From Acidobacteriota bacterium (GTDB lineage Bacteria; Acidobacteriota; Terriglobia; Bryobacterales; Bryobacteraceae): 36,790 nt of DNA. The notes beneath the pieces are model-generated. The model was not told the origin of the DNA, made no database searches, and saw nothing but the letters and a program-made list of their open reading frames with translations. Of this stretch, positions 19,276 through 30,208 are shown in pieces; within the stretch, counting starts at the first letter, position 1, and each line of letters starts with the position of its first letter. A program made the translations under genes and the position numbers. Location of the stretch: positions 1-36,790 of the forward strand of contig CANIVU010000090.1 in assembly GCA_947470805.1 (NCBI GenBank), given 5' to 3'.

Positions 19276-19829
19276 TGTTGGTGGCCGCGGTGGCGGGGGA
19301 TTGTGCGTGGGGAGTCGCCGGGCTGTTTGGCGGGTGTGGGGATTCGGGTGCGCGCGGGTGCGGTGCGGGTCTGGCTGCCGGTGCGGGAGTGGTCGGCGGG
19401 CAGTTTGGTGATGCGTGCGATGGGGTGTTTGGCGGGCGTGGTGATGCCGGTGCGCGCGGGTGCGGTGCGGGTCTGGCTGCCGGTGCGGGAGTGGTCGGCG
19501 GGCAGTTTGGTGATGCGCGCGATGGGGTGTTTGGCGGGCGTGGTGATGCCGGTGCGCGCGGGTGGAGTGCGGATCTGAGTGGTGGTGCGGGGGTGGCCGG
19601 CGGGCAGGTTGGTGGTGCGCGCGATGGGGTGTTTGGCGTGAACGGGGATTCGGGTGTGCGCGGCCGGGGTGCGGATCTGAGTGGCGGTGCGGGAGTGGCC
19701 GGCGGGCCGTTTGGTCGTGCGCGCGATGGGGTGTTCGGCGAACCTCGGTATTGTGGTGCGCGCGGGGCGGGGCGGGATGGGGTTGTTGTCGGGCTGGGAT
19801 GGCGTGCCGACGGGAAAAGGATTCTATGA
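19272..19829 (+). CDS. Possible Gly/Ala-rich repeat protein (doubtful)
   Basis: 185-codon open frame that exactly fills the arginase-ddl gap: its ATG overlaps the arginase TGA and its TGA overlaps the ddl ATG. It would encode five 34-residue repeats rich in Gly, Ala, Val and Asp. Against coding: another frame is also open for much of the region. Comparing repeat units 3 and 4, differences fall 6, 4 and 6 at codon positions 1, 2 and 3, with no excess at the third position. I think it is more likely a non-coding tandem repeat. Confidence 0.2.
   Translation: MMLVAAVAGDCAWGVAGLFGGCGDSGARGCGAGLAAGAGVVGGQFGDACDGVFGGRGDAGARGCGAGLAAGAGVVGGQFGDARDGVFGGRGDAGARGWSADLSGGAGVAGGQVGGARDGVFGVNGDSGVRGRGADLSGGAGVAGGPFGRARDGVFGEPRYCGARGAGRDGVVVGLGWRADGKRIL
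19320..19819 (+). repeat. Five tandem 102-bp repeats between arginase and ddl
   Basis: Units begin at 19320, 19422, 19524, 19626 and 19728, each exactly 102 bp apart; the fifth is partial (about 92 bp). Each begins GGGGTGTTTGGC or a close variant. Units 2 and 3 are nearly identical, units 1, 4 and 5 more diverged. GGATTCTATGA, the end of arginase, recurs at 19819-19829 at the ddl start, so the array is bounded by a short direct repeat. All units are very GC-rich and G-biased on the plus strand. Confidence 0.9.
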
Positions 19830-20803
19830 AGATTACTGTGGCTGTGGTTTATGGTGGACGTTCGGGAGAACATGAGATTTCGGTGCGGTCGGCGAAGTCT
19901 ATTCTGGCGGCGCTCGATCGGGAGAAGTATGACGTCCAGGAGATTTTTATCTCCAAGTCGGGCGAATGGCAGCCCGCTCCCTTGCTTCCTCAGCCGGGGG
20001 CGAATGGCTCGATTGACGTCGTCTTCCCGGCTCTACATGGCACCTTTGGGGAAGATGGGACGATGCAGGGGTTGTTCGAGTTGGCTGACCTTCCCTATGT
20101 CGGGCCGGGGGTTTTGGCTTCGGCGCTCGCTATGGACAAGGAAGTCATGAAGCAGGTCTGTCGCGCTCATGGGCTTCCCGTCGTTGAGTTTGCTACGCAG
20201 TTTCGGGGACATCTCGACGCTGGCGCTGTCGAGGCTCAGTTTGGGTATCCGGTGTTTGTGAAGCCGGCCAATTTGGGGTCGAGCGTTGGGGTCGCGAAGT
20301 GTAAAGACCGGGCGCAGTTGGAAGAGGCGCTGCGCGTGGCGGCGGAGTATGACGTCAAGATCATCATCGAACGCGCGGTGATTGGCCGGGAGTTTGAGTG
20401 CGCTGTTTTGGGCAATGATCCGATCGAGGCGTCGATTCCTTGCGAGGTTTTGCCTTCGCGGGAGTTCTACGATTACGAAGATAAGTACCTGCTCGATAAG
20501 GCCGTGATTGAGCTGCCGGCGAAGCTGTCGGCCGAGCAGACGGCCGAGATGCGGCGGTTGGCGGTGGCGGCTTGCCGGGCTTGCGAGGTGCAGGGGATGA
20601 GCCGGGTGGACTTCCTGATGGATGGCGCCACGGGGCAGTTCTTTGTGAACGAGGTGAATACCATTCCGGGGTTCACTTCGATTAGCATGTATCCGAAGAT
20701 GTGGGAGTACACGGGTGTGCCGTATTCGGCGTTGTTGGACCGGCTGATCGGGCTGGCGTTGGAACGCCATGAAACCAAGAAGGCGACGCGCTACTCCAAG
20801 TAA
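19826..20803 (+). CDS. ddl: D-alanine--D-alanine ligase
   Basis: 325 residues; ATP-grasp ligase making the D-Ala-D-Ala dipeptide for peptidoglycan. Visible features: VVYGGRSGEHEISVRSA at the N-terminus, FPALHGTFGEDGTMQGL, the ATP-grasp strand VFVKPANLGSSVGVAKC, the omega-loop sequence FYDYEDKYL (the D-Ala-D-Ala rather than D-Ala-D-Lac type), and metal ligands in VNEVNTIPGFTSISMYPKM. The ATG at 19826 is fixed by the standard MKITVAVVYGG start. It lies in a run of four plus-strand genes with the S41 peptidase 4 bp downstream. Confidence 0.95.
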   Translation: MKITVAVVYGGRSGEHEISVRSAKSILAALDREKYDVQEIFISKSGEWQPAPLLPQPGANGSIDVVFPALHGTFGEDGTMQGLFELADLPYVGPGVLASALAMDKEVMKQVCRAHGLPVVEFATQFRGHLDAGAVEAQFGYPVFVKPANLGSSVGVAKCKDRAQLEEALRVAAEYDVKIIIERAVIGREFECAVLGNDPIEASIPCEVLPSREFYDYEDKYLLDKAVIELPAKLSAEQTAEMRRLAVAACRACEVQGMSRVDFLMDGATGQFFVNEVNTIPGFTSISMYPKMWEYTGVPYSALLDRLIGLALERHETKKATRYSK

Positions 20804-20806
20804 ACA

Positions 20807-22258
20807 GTGCGAATTCTTCTGTTCCTATTCCTGTCCGCGGCTGGCGTCCTCTGTGCGCAGGACGAGCTGGAGGCGTCTGTCCGGAAGATCTTCGGTGTTT
20901 TGAAGATTGTTGGCGACCATGGCGCCGATCCGGTGAACAGCGAGAAGGCGTTTTATGGGGGCATCATTCCGGGGATGCTGCGGCGGCTGGATCCGCATTC
21001 GGCCTTTCTGGATCCGGAGCAGTTCGCGCAGTTGAAGCGGATGCAGCGGAGCGAGGTGAAGGGGTTTGGGAGCGTCGTCAGCATCCTGCCGGGGCGGGTG
21101 ATTGTGCTGCAGACGCTCCCCGGGACGCCAATGCAGCGGAGCGGGATCAGCGCCGGGGATGAGATTTTGGCCATCAACAACATTGCGCTGGGGCCATTGA
21201 CGCCGGAGCAGTTGATGCAGGTGCTGACCGAGGCGCGGCAGGGGCAGGCGCTGGTGCATGTGCGGAAGCCGGGGAACGCGCGGCCGCTGCAGTTTACGCT
21301 GACGCCGCAGGAGATGCAGGCGCCGTCGGTGGAGCGGGCGTTCCTGTTGGAGGAGGGGATTGGGTATTTGCGGGTGGCGTCGTTTGACGAGGCCACGGCG
21401 CGGGACATGCAGGCGGCGATTGAGAAGCTGGGCGGGGCGAAGTTGAAGGGCCTGGTGTTGGATATGCGGACGAATCCGGGCGGGGCGGTGTCGTCGGCGT
21501 TGGACGCGGCGGCGCTGTTTTTGCAGCCGGGGCAGGTGGTGCTGTCGGCCAAGGGGCGGCGCGTGAGCGCGGAGGAGAAAGTCCCGGCGATTGCCAAGCC
21601 GTATACGTTCCCGATGGCGGTGATTGTGACGGGGAAGACGGCAAGCGCGGCGGAGATTTTGTCGGGCGCGTTGCAGGATCACGACCGGGCTGTGATTGTG
21701 GGCGAGCCGACCTTTGGGAAGGGGCTGGTTCAGAATGTCATGCCGCTGCGGGAGGAGACGGCGCTGGCGCTGACGACGGCGTTTTACTATACGCCGAGCG
21801 GGCGGTCGATTCAGAAGCCGTTGGAGGGGATGCAGTTGGAGCATTCGACGCAGAAGCCGGCGGCGGTTTTTAAGACCGACAAGGGGCGGCCGGTGCGGGG
21901 CGGGGGCGGGATTGAGCCGGACCTGGGTGTGCAGCCGTTGGTGACGAAGCGGTTGGAGCAGTTTTTGGAGGCGTCGGGGGCGTATACGATGTTTGCGACC
22001 GAGTATTTGCGGGGGAAGCCGGAGGTTGGAGCGAAGTTTGTGGCGCCGGCCGATATGTTGGATAAGTTCCGGGCGTTTTTGTCGGCGAACCGGGTGCAGC
22101 CGACGTTGGGGGAGTGGTTTGCGAGCGCGGACTGGATTGGGTACCGGCTGCGGCAGGAGATTGTGAACCAGGCGCTGGGGGTGGAAAAGGGGGATGAGGT
22201 GGAGGCGGAGCGGGAGCCGTTTATTCAGACGGCGTTGGGGGCGGTGAAGGGGAAGTAG
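20807..22258 (+). CDS. S41-family C-terminal processing peptidase
   Basis: 483 residues from GTG 20807. A signal peptide (MRILLFLFLSAAGVLCAQ) indicates a periplasmic location. An N-terminal helical region (20-80, LRRLDPHSAFLDPEQF) leads to a PDZ domain (about 85-165, GDEILAINN). The Ser/Lys catalytic dyad is S280 in GKTASAAEILSGAL and K305 in GEPTFGKGLVQN. The C-terminal 120 residues form an extra helical domain. Members trim periplasmic proteins and peptidoglycan hydrolase regulators. Placement next to ddl fits a cell-wall role, but that is inference. Confidence 0.92.
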   Translation: MRILLFLFLSAAGVLCAQDELEASVRKIFGVLKIVGDHGADPVNSEKAFYGGIIPGMLRRLDPHSAFLDPEQFAQLKRMQRSEVKGFGSVVSILPGRVIVLQTLPGTPMQRSGISAGDEILAINNIALGPLTPEQLMQVLTEARQGQALVHVRKPGNARPLQFTLTPQEMQAPSVERAFLLEEGIGYLRVASFDEATARDMQAAIEKLGGAKLKGLVLDMRTNPGGAVSSALDAAALFLQPGQVVLSAKGRRVSAEEKVPAIAKPYTFPMAVIVTGKTASAAEILSGALQDHDRAVIVGEPTFGKGLVQNVMPLREETALALTTAFYYTPSGRSIQKPLEGMQLEHSTQKPAAVFKTDKGRPVRGGGGIEPDLGVQPLVTKRLEQFLEASGAYTMFATEYLRGKPEVGAKFVAPADMLDKFRAFLSANRVQPTLGEWFASADWIGYRLRQEIVNQALGVEKGDEVEAEREPFIQTALGAVKGK

Positions 22259-22614
22259 GGGGGCTTGGGTTATGTTTTTGGTTTTTGGTGGGGTCGCGGG
22301 GGCTTTTGTTGGGTTTTTGCTGGGTTTCTGCGGTGAGTCCCGGTAAGGAAGTCTTTTGTTTTCAGCGTTTCTTGGGTTATTTCCACCATTTCGCGGGGGT
22401 GGGGGCTGGGCGCGTTGGGTTATGTTTTCGGATTCGTTGGGTATTCGTTCGGTTTATCGTTGGTTTATGGTGGGTTTTTTAACCCATGTCCCGAGGGTGA
22501 AAGTCTTTGTTTTCAATGACTTTTGGGTTATATCCGGTATATGGGGGATTTTGGGCCCCAGGGGGGTGAGGGGGTCGTGGTTGGCAGGTTCTGATGGGGC
22601 TGCCGGAATCGAAA
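22259..22614. other. G/T-rich intergenic region with degenerate repeats
   Basis: No gene is seen in this stretch. It is low-complexity, G- and T-rich on the plus strand, with GGGTTAT recurring (for example near 22267, 22374, 22419 and 22525). Two copies of a repeat of about 38-45 bp stand out (see separate entry). Confidence 0.6.
22347..22535 (+). repeat. Two diverged copies of a ~38-bp intergenic repeat
   Basis: Copy 1 is 22347-22384 and copy 2 is 22499-22535. Both have the order GTCTTTxGTTTTCA, about 8 variable bases, CTTxTTGGGTTATxTCC, and both are preceded by GTCCCG. Copy 2 contains the small inverted repeat AAAGTC...GACTTT with a 12-nt loop; copy 1 has lost it. Confidence 0.6.
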
Positions 22615-22647
22615 AAGGGCATGTACGCTGGTTGCGAACATGCCCTT
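22615..22647. terminator. Hairpin, probable bidirectional terminator
   Basis: Perfect 10-bp stem AAGGGCATGT (22615-22624) / ACATGCCCTT (22638-22647) with a 13-nt loop. The stem is preceded by an A-run (22612-22616) and followed by ACTCTTTCATT. On the minus strand the A-run becomes the U-tract; on the plus strand the U-tract is weaker. It probably ends the transcript from ddl and the S41 gene. Confidence 0.55.
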
Positions 22648-22768
22648 ACTCTTTCATTATAGCAGGTTGTCAAGGAATTTTGAGGTGGGTGTTTTTGTAA
22701 GTTGTTGATCTGGTGGGGGATGAGATATTTTTTGGGGTTGGGAATGGGGTTTTCTCAGCGATTTGGGG

Positions 22769-23439
<671 letters not shown>

Positions 23440-23542
23440 CCATTTGATTGGGATGGTGGTTTCACCCCGTGGGCTTTGCGGGGCTGTTATTCTGTAAACT
23501 GAAAACGCGCCGGTTGGACGCGGCCCGAACACCATACAATCG

Positions 23543-26034
<2,492 letters not shown>

Positions 26035-26058
26035 TGGGGCGTCGATTTTGGCTGGAGT

Positions 26059-26745
26059 TTAGCGGCGCTTGGCGACGGGGAGTTTCCAGCCGTTGCGAAT
26101 CGCCATGAGGCGGAGCGCGACACAGATGATGCCACCGAGGGTCGCGGCCGGTATGTAGCTGGGGAAGATGATGCCGCCGATGACGGCGACGGCGGCGCCG
26201 GCCAGCGCGGCGACGGCGTATAGTTCCGCGGTGAAGACCGTGGGGACTTGGGAGACGAGGAGGTCGCGCGCGACGCCGCCTCCGATTCCGGTGAGGATGC
26301 CCATGAGAATCGCGCCGCCGGGTTCGAGGTGAAACGAGGTTGCTTTGGCGGCGCCGGCGATGGCGAAGAGGCCGAGGCCGAAGGCGTCGAAGATTTGTAC
26401 GGGGCTTTTCATTTTGGCGATGAGCGGGTGCCAGAAGAACGTTACCAGGCCGGCGGTGAGGGAGAGCGCCAGATAGCGCCAGTCCTGGATGGCGGCGGGC
26501 GGGACGGCGCCGATCAGTACGTCGCGGACGATGCCGCCGGCGGTGGCGGCGGCGAAGGAAAGGACGAGGACGCCGAAGAGGTCGAGTCTGTTTTGGACGC
26601 CGGCGATTGCTCCGCTGAGGGCGAAGACGAAGGTCCCGACCAGGTCTAGGAGGCGCACGGACTCAGTTACGAGGACGCGTTGGTCGAGGGGCATTAGAGC
26701 TACGATATCAGGGGTGGTGGTGACTGCTGGTTGTGTTAACGACAT
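26059..26745 (-). CDS. TRIC-type/UPF0126 membrane protein (YicG-like)
   Basis: 228 residues, about seven transmembrane helices arranged as two repeats of a three-helix unit. The duplicated motif is visible: SGAIAGVQNRLDLFGVLVLSFAAATAGGIVRDVL and AGAAKATSF...ILMGILTGIGGGVARDLL, each with the glycine-rich GG(I/V)xRD element. Prokaryotic TRIC channels conduct potassium. It faces the esterase gene tail-to-tail with 24 bp between. The 236 bp upstream to the next gene hold no recognisable element. Confidence 0.92.
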   Translation of the reverse strand: MSLTQPAVTTTPDIVALMPLDQRVLVTESVRLLDLVGTFVFALSGAIAGVQNRLDLFGVLVLSFAAATAGGIVRDVLIGAVPPAAIQDWRYLALSLTAGLVTFFWHPLIAKMKSPVQIFDAFGLGLFAIAGAAKATSFHLEPGGAILMGILTGIGGGVARDLLVSQVPTVFTAELYAVAALAGAAVAVIGGIIFPSYIPAATLGGIICVALRLMAIRNGWKLPVAKRR

Positions 26746-26981
26746 TCGGCCTTGGGTTTTTTCTTGGCTGAGGTGGCCGCTGGTTGTAGTGGCGTCGTTT
26801 GGGCATTTGAGGCGGGGCGCCAGAGGTCAGCGATTTGTGGGTGGCTGAGCGGTTGGGCTTAGCTTTTGAAGGACTAGTACGAATCCTTTGAACGGTCCCG
26901 TAGAATCGCTTACATATGTAATGTGCTGGTGATATACTTCAAGTTTCCTAACGATACTGGTCCGCTGTTCCTGGGGGCGCT

Positions 26982-27260
26982 ATGCGGTTTTCTGCAATTC
27001 GTTGTTGCTGGGTGGTTTGGGTCGCGGTTAGTTCCTGCGCGTTGTTCGCGCAGGCCGATGTCCCTTTGCCAGAGACGTGCACAGAACAGGACAAGTCGTT
27101 TGTAAACACCTTCCACGCTTTTACGGTTTCCGCGGCACTTCTGGCGGCGTTTCTCTCGTTCTACGCAATCCCGCACTTCTTACGTTTCAGAGCCTGGTGG
27201 CTAACTCGGTCGCCGGAACGTGTCAACGACTTTGAGACAGTCGGCGAAAGAATTTACTGA
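26982..27260 (+). CDS. Small membrane protein, 3' end replaced by an IS
   Basis: 92 codons. It begins MRFSAIRCCWVVWVAVSSCALFAQADVPLP, a signal peptide, and has one transmembrane helix near residues 47-67 (AFTVSAALLAAFLSFYAIPHFL). GGGGG lies about 8 nt upstream of the ATG. The last nine or so codons fall inside the proposed IS3 left end at 27233, so the natural C-terminus has probably been lost. No family recognised. A weak promoter (TTGAAC 26888, TACATA 26911) is possible. Confidence 0.45.
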   Translation: MRFSAIRCCWVVWVAVSSCALFAQADVPLPETCTEQDKSFVNTFHAFTVSAALLAAFLSFYAIPHFLRFRAWWLTRSPERVNDFETVGERIY

Positions 27261-28252
27261 GTATCGTCGACCGGAGTTTGTGGTTTGTTGATCCAGGCCT
27301 GTGCGGGGGCTGGAGGAGATTTGGGCGGACGCTTCACAAATCGTTCGGGGTGAACGAGATAGGCGGCGTTGAGAACGGCCTGTCGTTTTTCGATGACGAG
27401 TGGGGCCTGGCCATGATGGAGAACCGATGGAGTCAGCAGGCTGATGCCGGAATGATGGTGTTCCTCGTTGTACCAGTGGACAAAGTCTGCGGTGAGGGCT
27501 CGGGCATCTTGGATGGAGCCAAAGCGATCCGGGTATTGAGGTCTGTACTTCATCGTTTTGAACTGGCTTTCTGAGTAGGGGTTGTCGTTGGAGACGTGGG
27601 GACGGCTATGGGTTTTGGTGATGCCCAGGTCGGCGAGCAGGAACGCCACCGATTTGGATGTCATCGAAGATCCGCGGTCGGCGTGGATGGTCAGTTCGTT
27701 CTCCTTTATGTTCTGTTTGGTGCACGTATCGGCGAAAAGCTGCTTGGCGAGTTCGGCGCTTTCGCGCGGGGCGATCATCCAGCCGACCACATAGCGGCTG
27801 TAGACATCGAGAATGACGTACAAGTAGAAGTAGGTCCACCTTGCCGGTCCCAAAAGTTTGGTGATATCCCAGCTCCAAAGCTGATTGGGAGCCGAGGCCA
27901 ACAGTTCGGGTTTGGTGTAAGCGGGATGGGCCAGTTGATCGCGGCGCTCCCGCGTTTGGCCGGCCCGGGTGAGCAGACGGTACATGGTGCGCGCCGAGCA
28001 ATGATAATGGCCTTCATCGAGCAAGGTGGCGCAGACTTCCACCGGAGAATGGTTCTGAAAGCGATCACTATAAAGGTGAGCCAGGATGGTCTGGCGTTCC
28101 AGATCCGTCAGCGCACGGGCCGGCCTGGGCCGGGCGGGAGCCGGACCATGAACGGGAGCCAGTTGGCGATAAAACGAAGCGCGGGAAAGGCCGAGGGCGA
28201 TGCAAGCCGGTGCGGTTCCCACTTGCTGGGCGAGGGCACCGGCCGCAGCCAT
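27254..28252 (-). CDS. IS3-family transposase OrfB (DDE integrase core)
   Basis: 332 residues from ATG 28252. The N-terminal HTH_21-like part (FYRQLAP...RALTDLERQTILAHL) is followed by the rve integrase core: D129 in WSWDITKL, D192 in HADRGSSM, E228 in NPYSESQFKTMKY, the DDE triad with normal spacing. The start codon overlaps the orfA stop (TAATG type). The frame also stays open upstream for 76 codons, so an OrfAB fusion by -1 frameshifting is possible. It looks intact. Confidence 0.93.
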   Translation of the reverse strand: MAAAGALAQQVGTAPACIALGLSRASFYRQLAPVHGPAPARPRPARALTDLERQTILAHLYSDRFQNHSPVEVCATLLDEGHYHCSARTMYRLLTRAGQTRERRDQLAHPAYTKPELLASAPNQLWSWDITKLLGPARWTYFYLYVILDVYSRYVVGWMIAPRESAELAKQLFADTCTKQNIKENELTIHADRGSSMTSKSVAFLLADLGITKTHSRPHVSNDNPYSESQFKTMKYRPQYPDRFGSIQDARALTADFVHWYNEEHHHSGISLLTPSVLHHGQAPLVIEKRQAVLNAAYLVHPERFVKRPPKSPPAPAQAWINKPQTPVDDTQ

Positions 28253-28740
28253 TAGAGCAGATCCTCGGGATTGGGCGTGGCCAGTGTCAGACCCAAGAGG
28301 ATAGCCACTTTTTTTTGAACATCGATGATGATTTCGGCTTTGCGTAGTTGATCGGTTAACCGCTCGTTTTGACGGCGGAGTTGTTGGATCTCCTTGGCCG
28401 AGGCATCGGCGTGCGGCTTGGGACCACGGGTTCGTGGAGTCAGCCCTTGCTTGATCCCGGCGTTTCTTTCCTGGCGCCAATGGGTGAGGTGGGAGGAGTA
28501 AAGTCCTTCCCGGCGGAGCAAGGCGCCGATGGCCCCACTCTCAGTAGCTGCGTCAGCTTGCGCCAGAATCTTTTGCTTGTAGGCGGCCGTGAAACTCCGC
28601 CGTTGGGCGCGAGGCCGCACTTCCGGGTTCGGCCGCTTTTCGGCGCCTGGAACGGGAGCCGCTGCACTCCGCGCTGCCTCGCTTCGCTCGCCACCGCTGC
28701 GTTCCGCGGCTCCCGTTCCATTTTTCAATTCGTTCGTCAT
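28252..28740 (-). CDS. IS3-family transposase OrfA (HTH protein)
   Basis: 162 residues from ATG 28740 (a GTG 12 bp upstream is an alternative). A variable, Ala/Arg-rich N-terminus leads to a HTH_Tnp_1 domain, about 52-105 (RRSFTAAYKQKILAQAD, GALLRREGLYSSHLTHWRQER), then a leucine-zipper coiled coil (KEIQQLRRQNERLTDQLRKAEIIID). It binds the IS ends and multimerises with OrfB. Near its end lies an A8 slippery run. Confidence 0.9.
   Translation of the reverse strand: MTNELKNGTGAAERSGGERSEAARSAAAPVPGAEKRPNPEVRPRAQRRSFTAAYKQKILAQADAATESGAIGALLRREGLYSSHLTHWRQERNAGIKQGLTPRTRGPKPHADASAKEIQQLRRQNERLTDQLRKAEIIIDVQKKVAILLGLTLATPNPEDLL
28309..28316 (-). promoter_or_regulatory. A8 slippery site for OrfA-OrfB frameshifting
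   Basis: On the coding (minus) strand the orfA codons CAA AAA AAA G contain eight consecutive A. A -1 slip here moves from ...DVQKK into the upstream-open orfB frame (SGYPLGS...), giving the OrfAB fusion transposase, the standard IS3 mechanism. Confidence 0.75.
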
Positions 28741-28838
28741 TTGCGAGATCACTTTGGTTCACTTTCCCACCCTGCTCTTTAATTAGCCAGGCCGGTAGTG
28801 TCTCAGCTATGTTGGCACGGAGGGCACTTCCGTCAACA

Positions 28839-29423
28839 TTATTTGGCATGTTTGGCCTTCCTCGCTGACGGCAGCGTCCGGGCAAGAAGCCTGCTGACGG
28901 TGGCCGGATGGATCTTGAACAGCCGCGCGGCGTCGGCGGCCGTCTTGTCGCCCTTCGATACCATCTTGCGGATTTCAACCTGCTGTTGAAGCGTCAGCTT
29001 CGGACGGCGTCCGCCGATGCGCCCCTCTTCGCGTGCGGCATCCAATCCGGCTTTGGTCCGCTCTTTGAGCATCGCCCTTTCGAACTCGGCGAATGCCCCG
29101 ACCATCTGCATCATCATCCGGCCTGCCGGTGTCGTCGTGTCGATGGCTTCGGTCAGACTGCGGAAGCCCGACCCGGATTCGCCGAGCCGCTCCATGATCG
29201 TAAGTACATCGCGGAGAGAGCGAGACAGCCGGTCAAGTTTCCAGACTACGAGCACATCACCCTTGCGTAGTTGGTCGAGCAGCCGGTGAAGCTCAGGCCG
29301 ATCCCAACGGCCACCAGAGGCCTTCTCACGATAGATCCGCTCGCACCCAGCTTTCTTGAGCGCCGCCACTTGGACGGCAGTGTCCTGATCGTCGGTCGAG
29401 ACTCTGGCGTAGCCGATCTGCAT
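28839..29423 (-). CDS. Serine recombinase (resolvase/invertase)
   Basis: 194 residues. The catalytic domain starts MQIGYARVSTDDQ with nucleophile Ser9; also KLDRLSRSLRD and the long E helix TPAGRMMMQMVGAFAEFERAM. A C-terminal HTH_7 domain (about 140-190) reads AADAARLFKIHPATVSRLL. It is complete, of the small resolvase/DNA-invertase type. It lies beside the IS3 element with no transposase of Tn3 type nearby, so its parent transposon is incomplete. A candidate promoter with an inverted repeat directly precedes it. Confidence 0.93.
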   Translation of the reverse strand: MQIGYARVSTDDQDTAVQVAALKKAGCERIYREKASGGRWDRPELHRLLDQLRKGDVLVVWKLDRLSRSLRDVLTIMERLGESGSGFRSLTEAIDTTTPAGRMMMQMVGAFAEFERAMLKERTKAGLDAAREEGRIGGRRPKLTLQQQVEIRKMVSKGDKTAADAARLFKIHPATVSRLLARTLPSARKAKHAK

Positions 29424-29429
29424 TGCTCA

Positions 29430-29459
29430 AATGTATCGCCAATCGAATTGGTAACGCAA
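29430..29459 (-). promoter_or_regulatory. Resolvase promoter with inverted repeat in the spacer
   Basis: On the minus strand TTGCGT (29459-29454) and TACATT (29435-29430) are 18 bp apart, and the -10 ends 6 nt before the ATG. The spacer holds CCAAT-3nt-ATTGG (29439-29451). Resolvase genes often overlap their own res site, so this could be both operator and crossover region; unproven. Confidence 0.4.
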
Positions 29460-29558
29460 TACCTTTTTGCAACGCAAGAAGCCCCGCAAATCAACTTCCC
29501 GAGACTTGTTGCGAAACCGGACGATTATGCAACGTCGATTCGTACGGTCGCACCGCTG

Positions 29559-29582
29559 GCACCGCGTTGAGAAACGCGGTGC
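29559..29582. terminator. GC-rich hairpin downstream of the PEP-CTERM gene
   Basis: Perfect 10-bp stem GCACCGCGTT / AACGCGGTGC with a GAGA tetraloop. It follows the PEP-CTERM gene's stop on the minus strand. No U-tract follows on either strand, so it may be a weak or Rho-assisted terminator. Confidence 0.4.
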
Positions 29583-29617
29583 GACAGTTCGAGATCTATG
29601 ACCGGGGGAGGAGCCGC

Positions 29618-30208
29618 TTAAGGACGGCGACGAGCTTTAGCGCCGATCAGGCCGACTCCCGCGATCACCATTATCCAGCTTGCCGGTTCGGGAACCGCTG
29701 AGGACGGGGTAAAGGTGAAATCCTTGTATAGAACGCCGCCACTGTCCGTACTCGATATCAGCAGCCGGGTGACGCCCGAAAAGCCATCGAGGTTGACCAG
29801 ATCTAAGGATAAAAAATTCCCGTCGATTACGATCACATTGGCCGTGCCTAGCAACGTGGCACCGGCAAAAAGCTGCACATCGCCGATATCGGCACCTAGA
29901 GATGTTTCGTTATTACCGACGAAGACGAAGCTGATACCAGAGCTCGGCGCATCAAACAGAACTTCGAGATTGCGCGAACAATCCCCTCCGTTGGCCGAGG
30001 ATGTTGAAGGGCAAAGCCAATTCGATCCCAAAACATTCGCAACAAAGTTGAAGCCGCTGATCGTGGTGAAGGTGGCACCCGGCAGAACGAGCGGGTTCGG
30101 ATTGTTCCCCTCCGATAGCGCCGTAAAATCGATAATTCCCGCCGATACCGCCGCCGAACAGATGAGCAGTACAAGGGGAGCAAGAGACACAGAGATAAAT
30201 GCGCGCAT
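29618..30208 (-). CDS. PEP-CTERM-anchored exported protein
   Basis: 196 residues. A signal peptide (MRAFISVSLAPLVLLICSAAVSA) precedes an all-beta secreted domain (about 24-165). The C-terminus is a canonical PEP-CTERM signal: VPEPASWIMVIAGVGLIGAKARRR, that is VPEP, one hydrophobic helix and an arginine cluster. Such proteins are sorted and cleaved by exosortase, usually for exopolysaccharide-associated surface display. No exosortase gene is in the window. AAGGA precedes the ATG by 6 nt. Function of the beta domain unknown. Confidence 0.9.
   Translation of the reverse strand: MRAFISVSLAPLVLLICSAAVSAGIIDFTALSEGNNPNPLVLPGATFTTISGFNFVANVLGSNWLCPSTSSANGGDCSRNLEVLFDAPSSGISFVFVGNNETSLGADIGDVQLFAGATLLGTANVIVIDGNFLSLDLVNLDGFSGVTRLLISSTDSGGVLYKDFTFTPSSAVPEPASWIMVIAGVGLIGAKARRRP

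Larger units (their letters stand above)
27233..28805 (-). mobile_element. IS3-family insertion sequence
   Basis: Contains orfA and orfB in the classic overlapping arrangement. The proposed ends share TGAGACA: 27233-27239 on the left and its complement TGTCTCA at 28799-28805 on the right, with imperfect similarity continuing inward (a CGG follows within 7 bases on both sides). I see no 3-4 bp target duplication, so the ends are tentative, or one flank has been rearranged (perhaps by the neighbouring resolvase). Confidence 0.7.

Noticed and set aside
19562-19825. N-terminal extension of ddl through the repeat array (frame open from 19562)
   Set aside because: The extension is Cys/Trp/Arg-rich repeat translation with no domain, while MKITVAVVYGG at 19826 is the canonical start.
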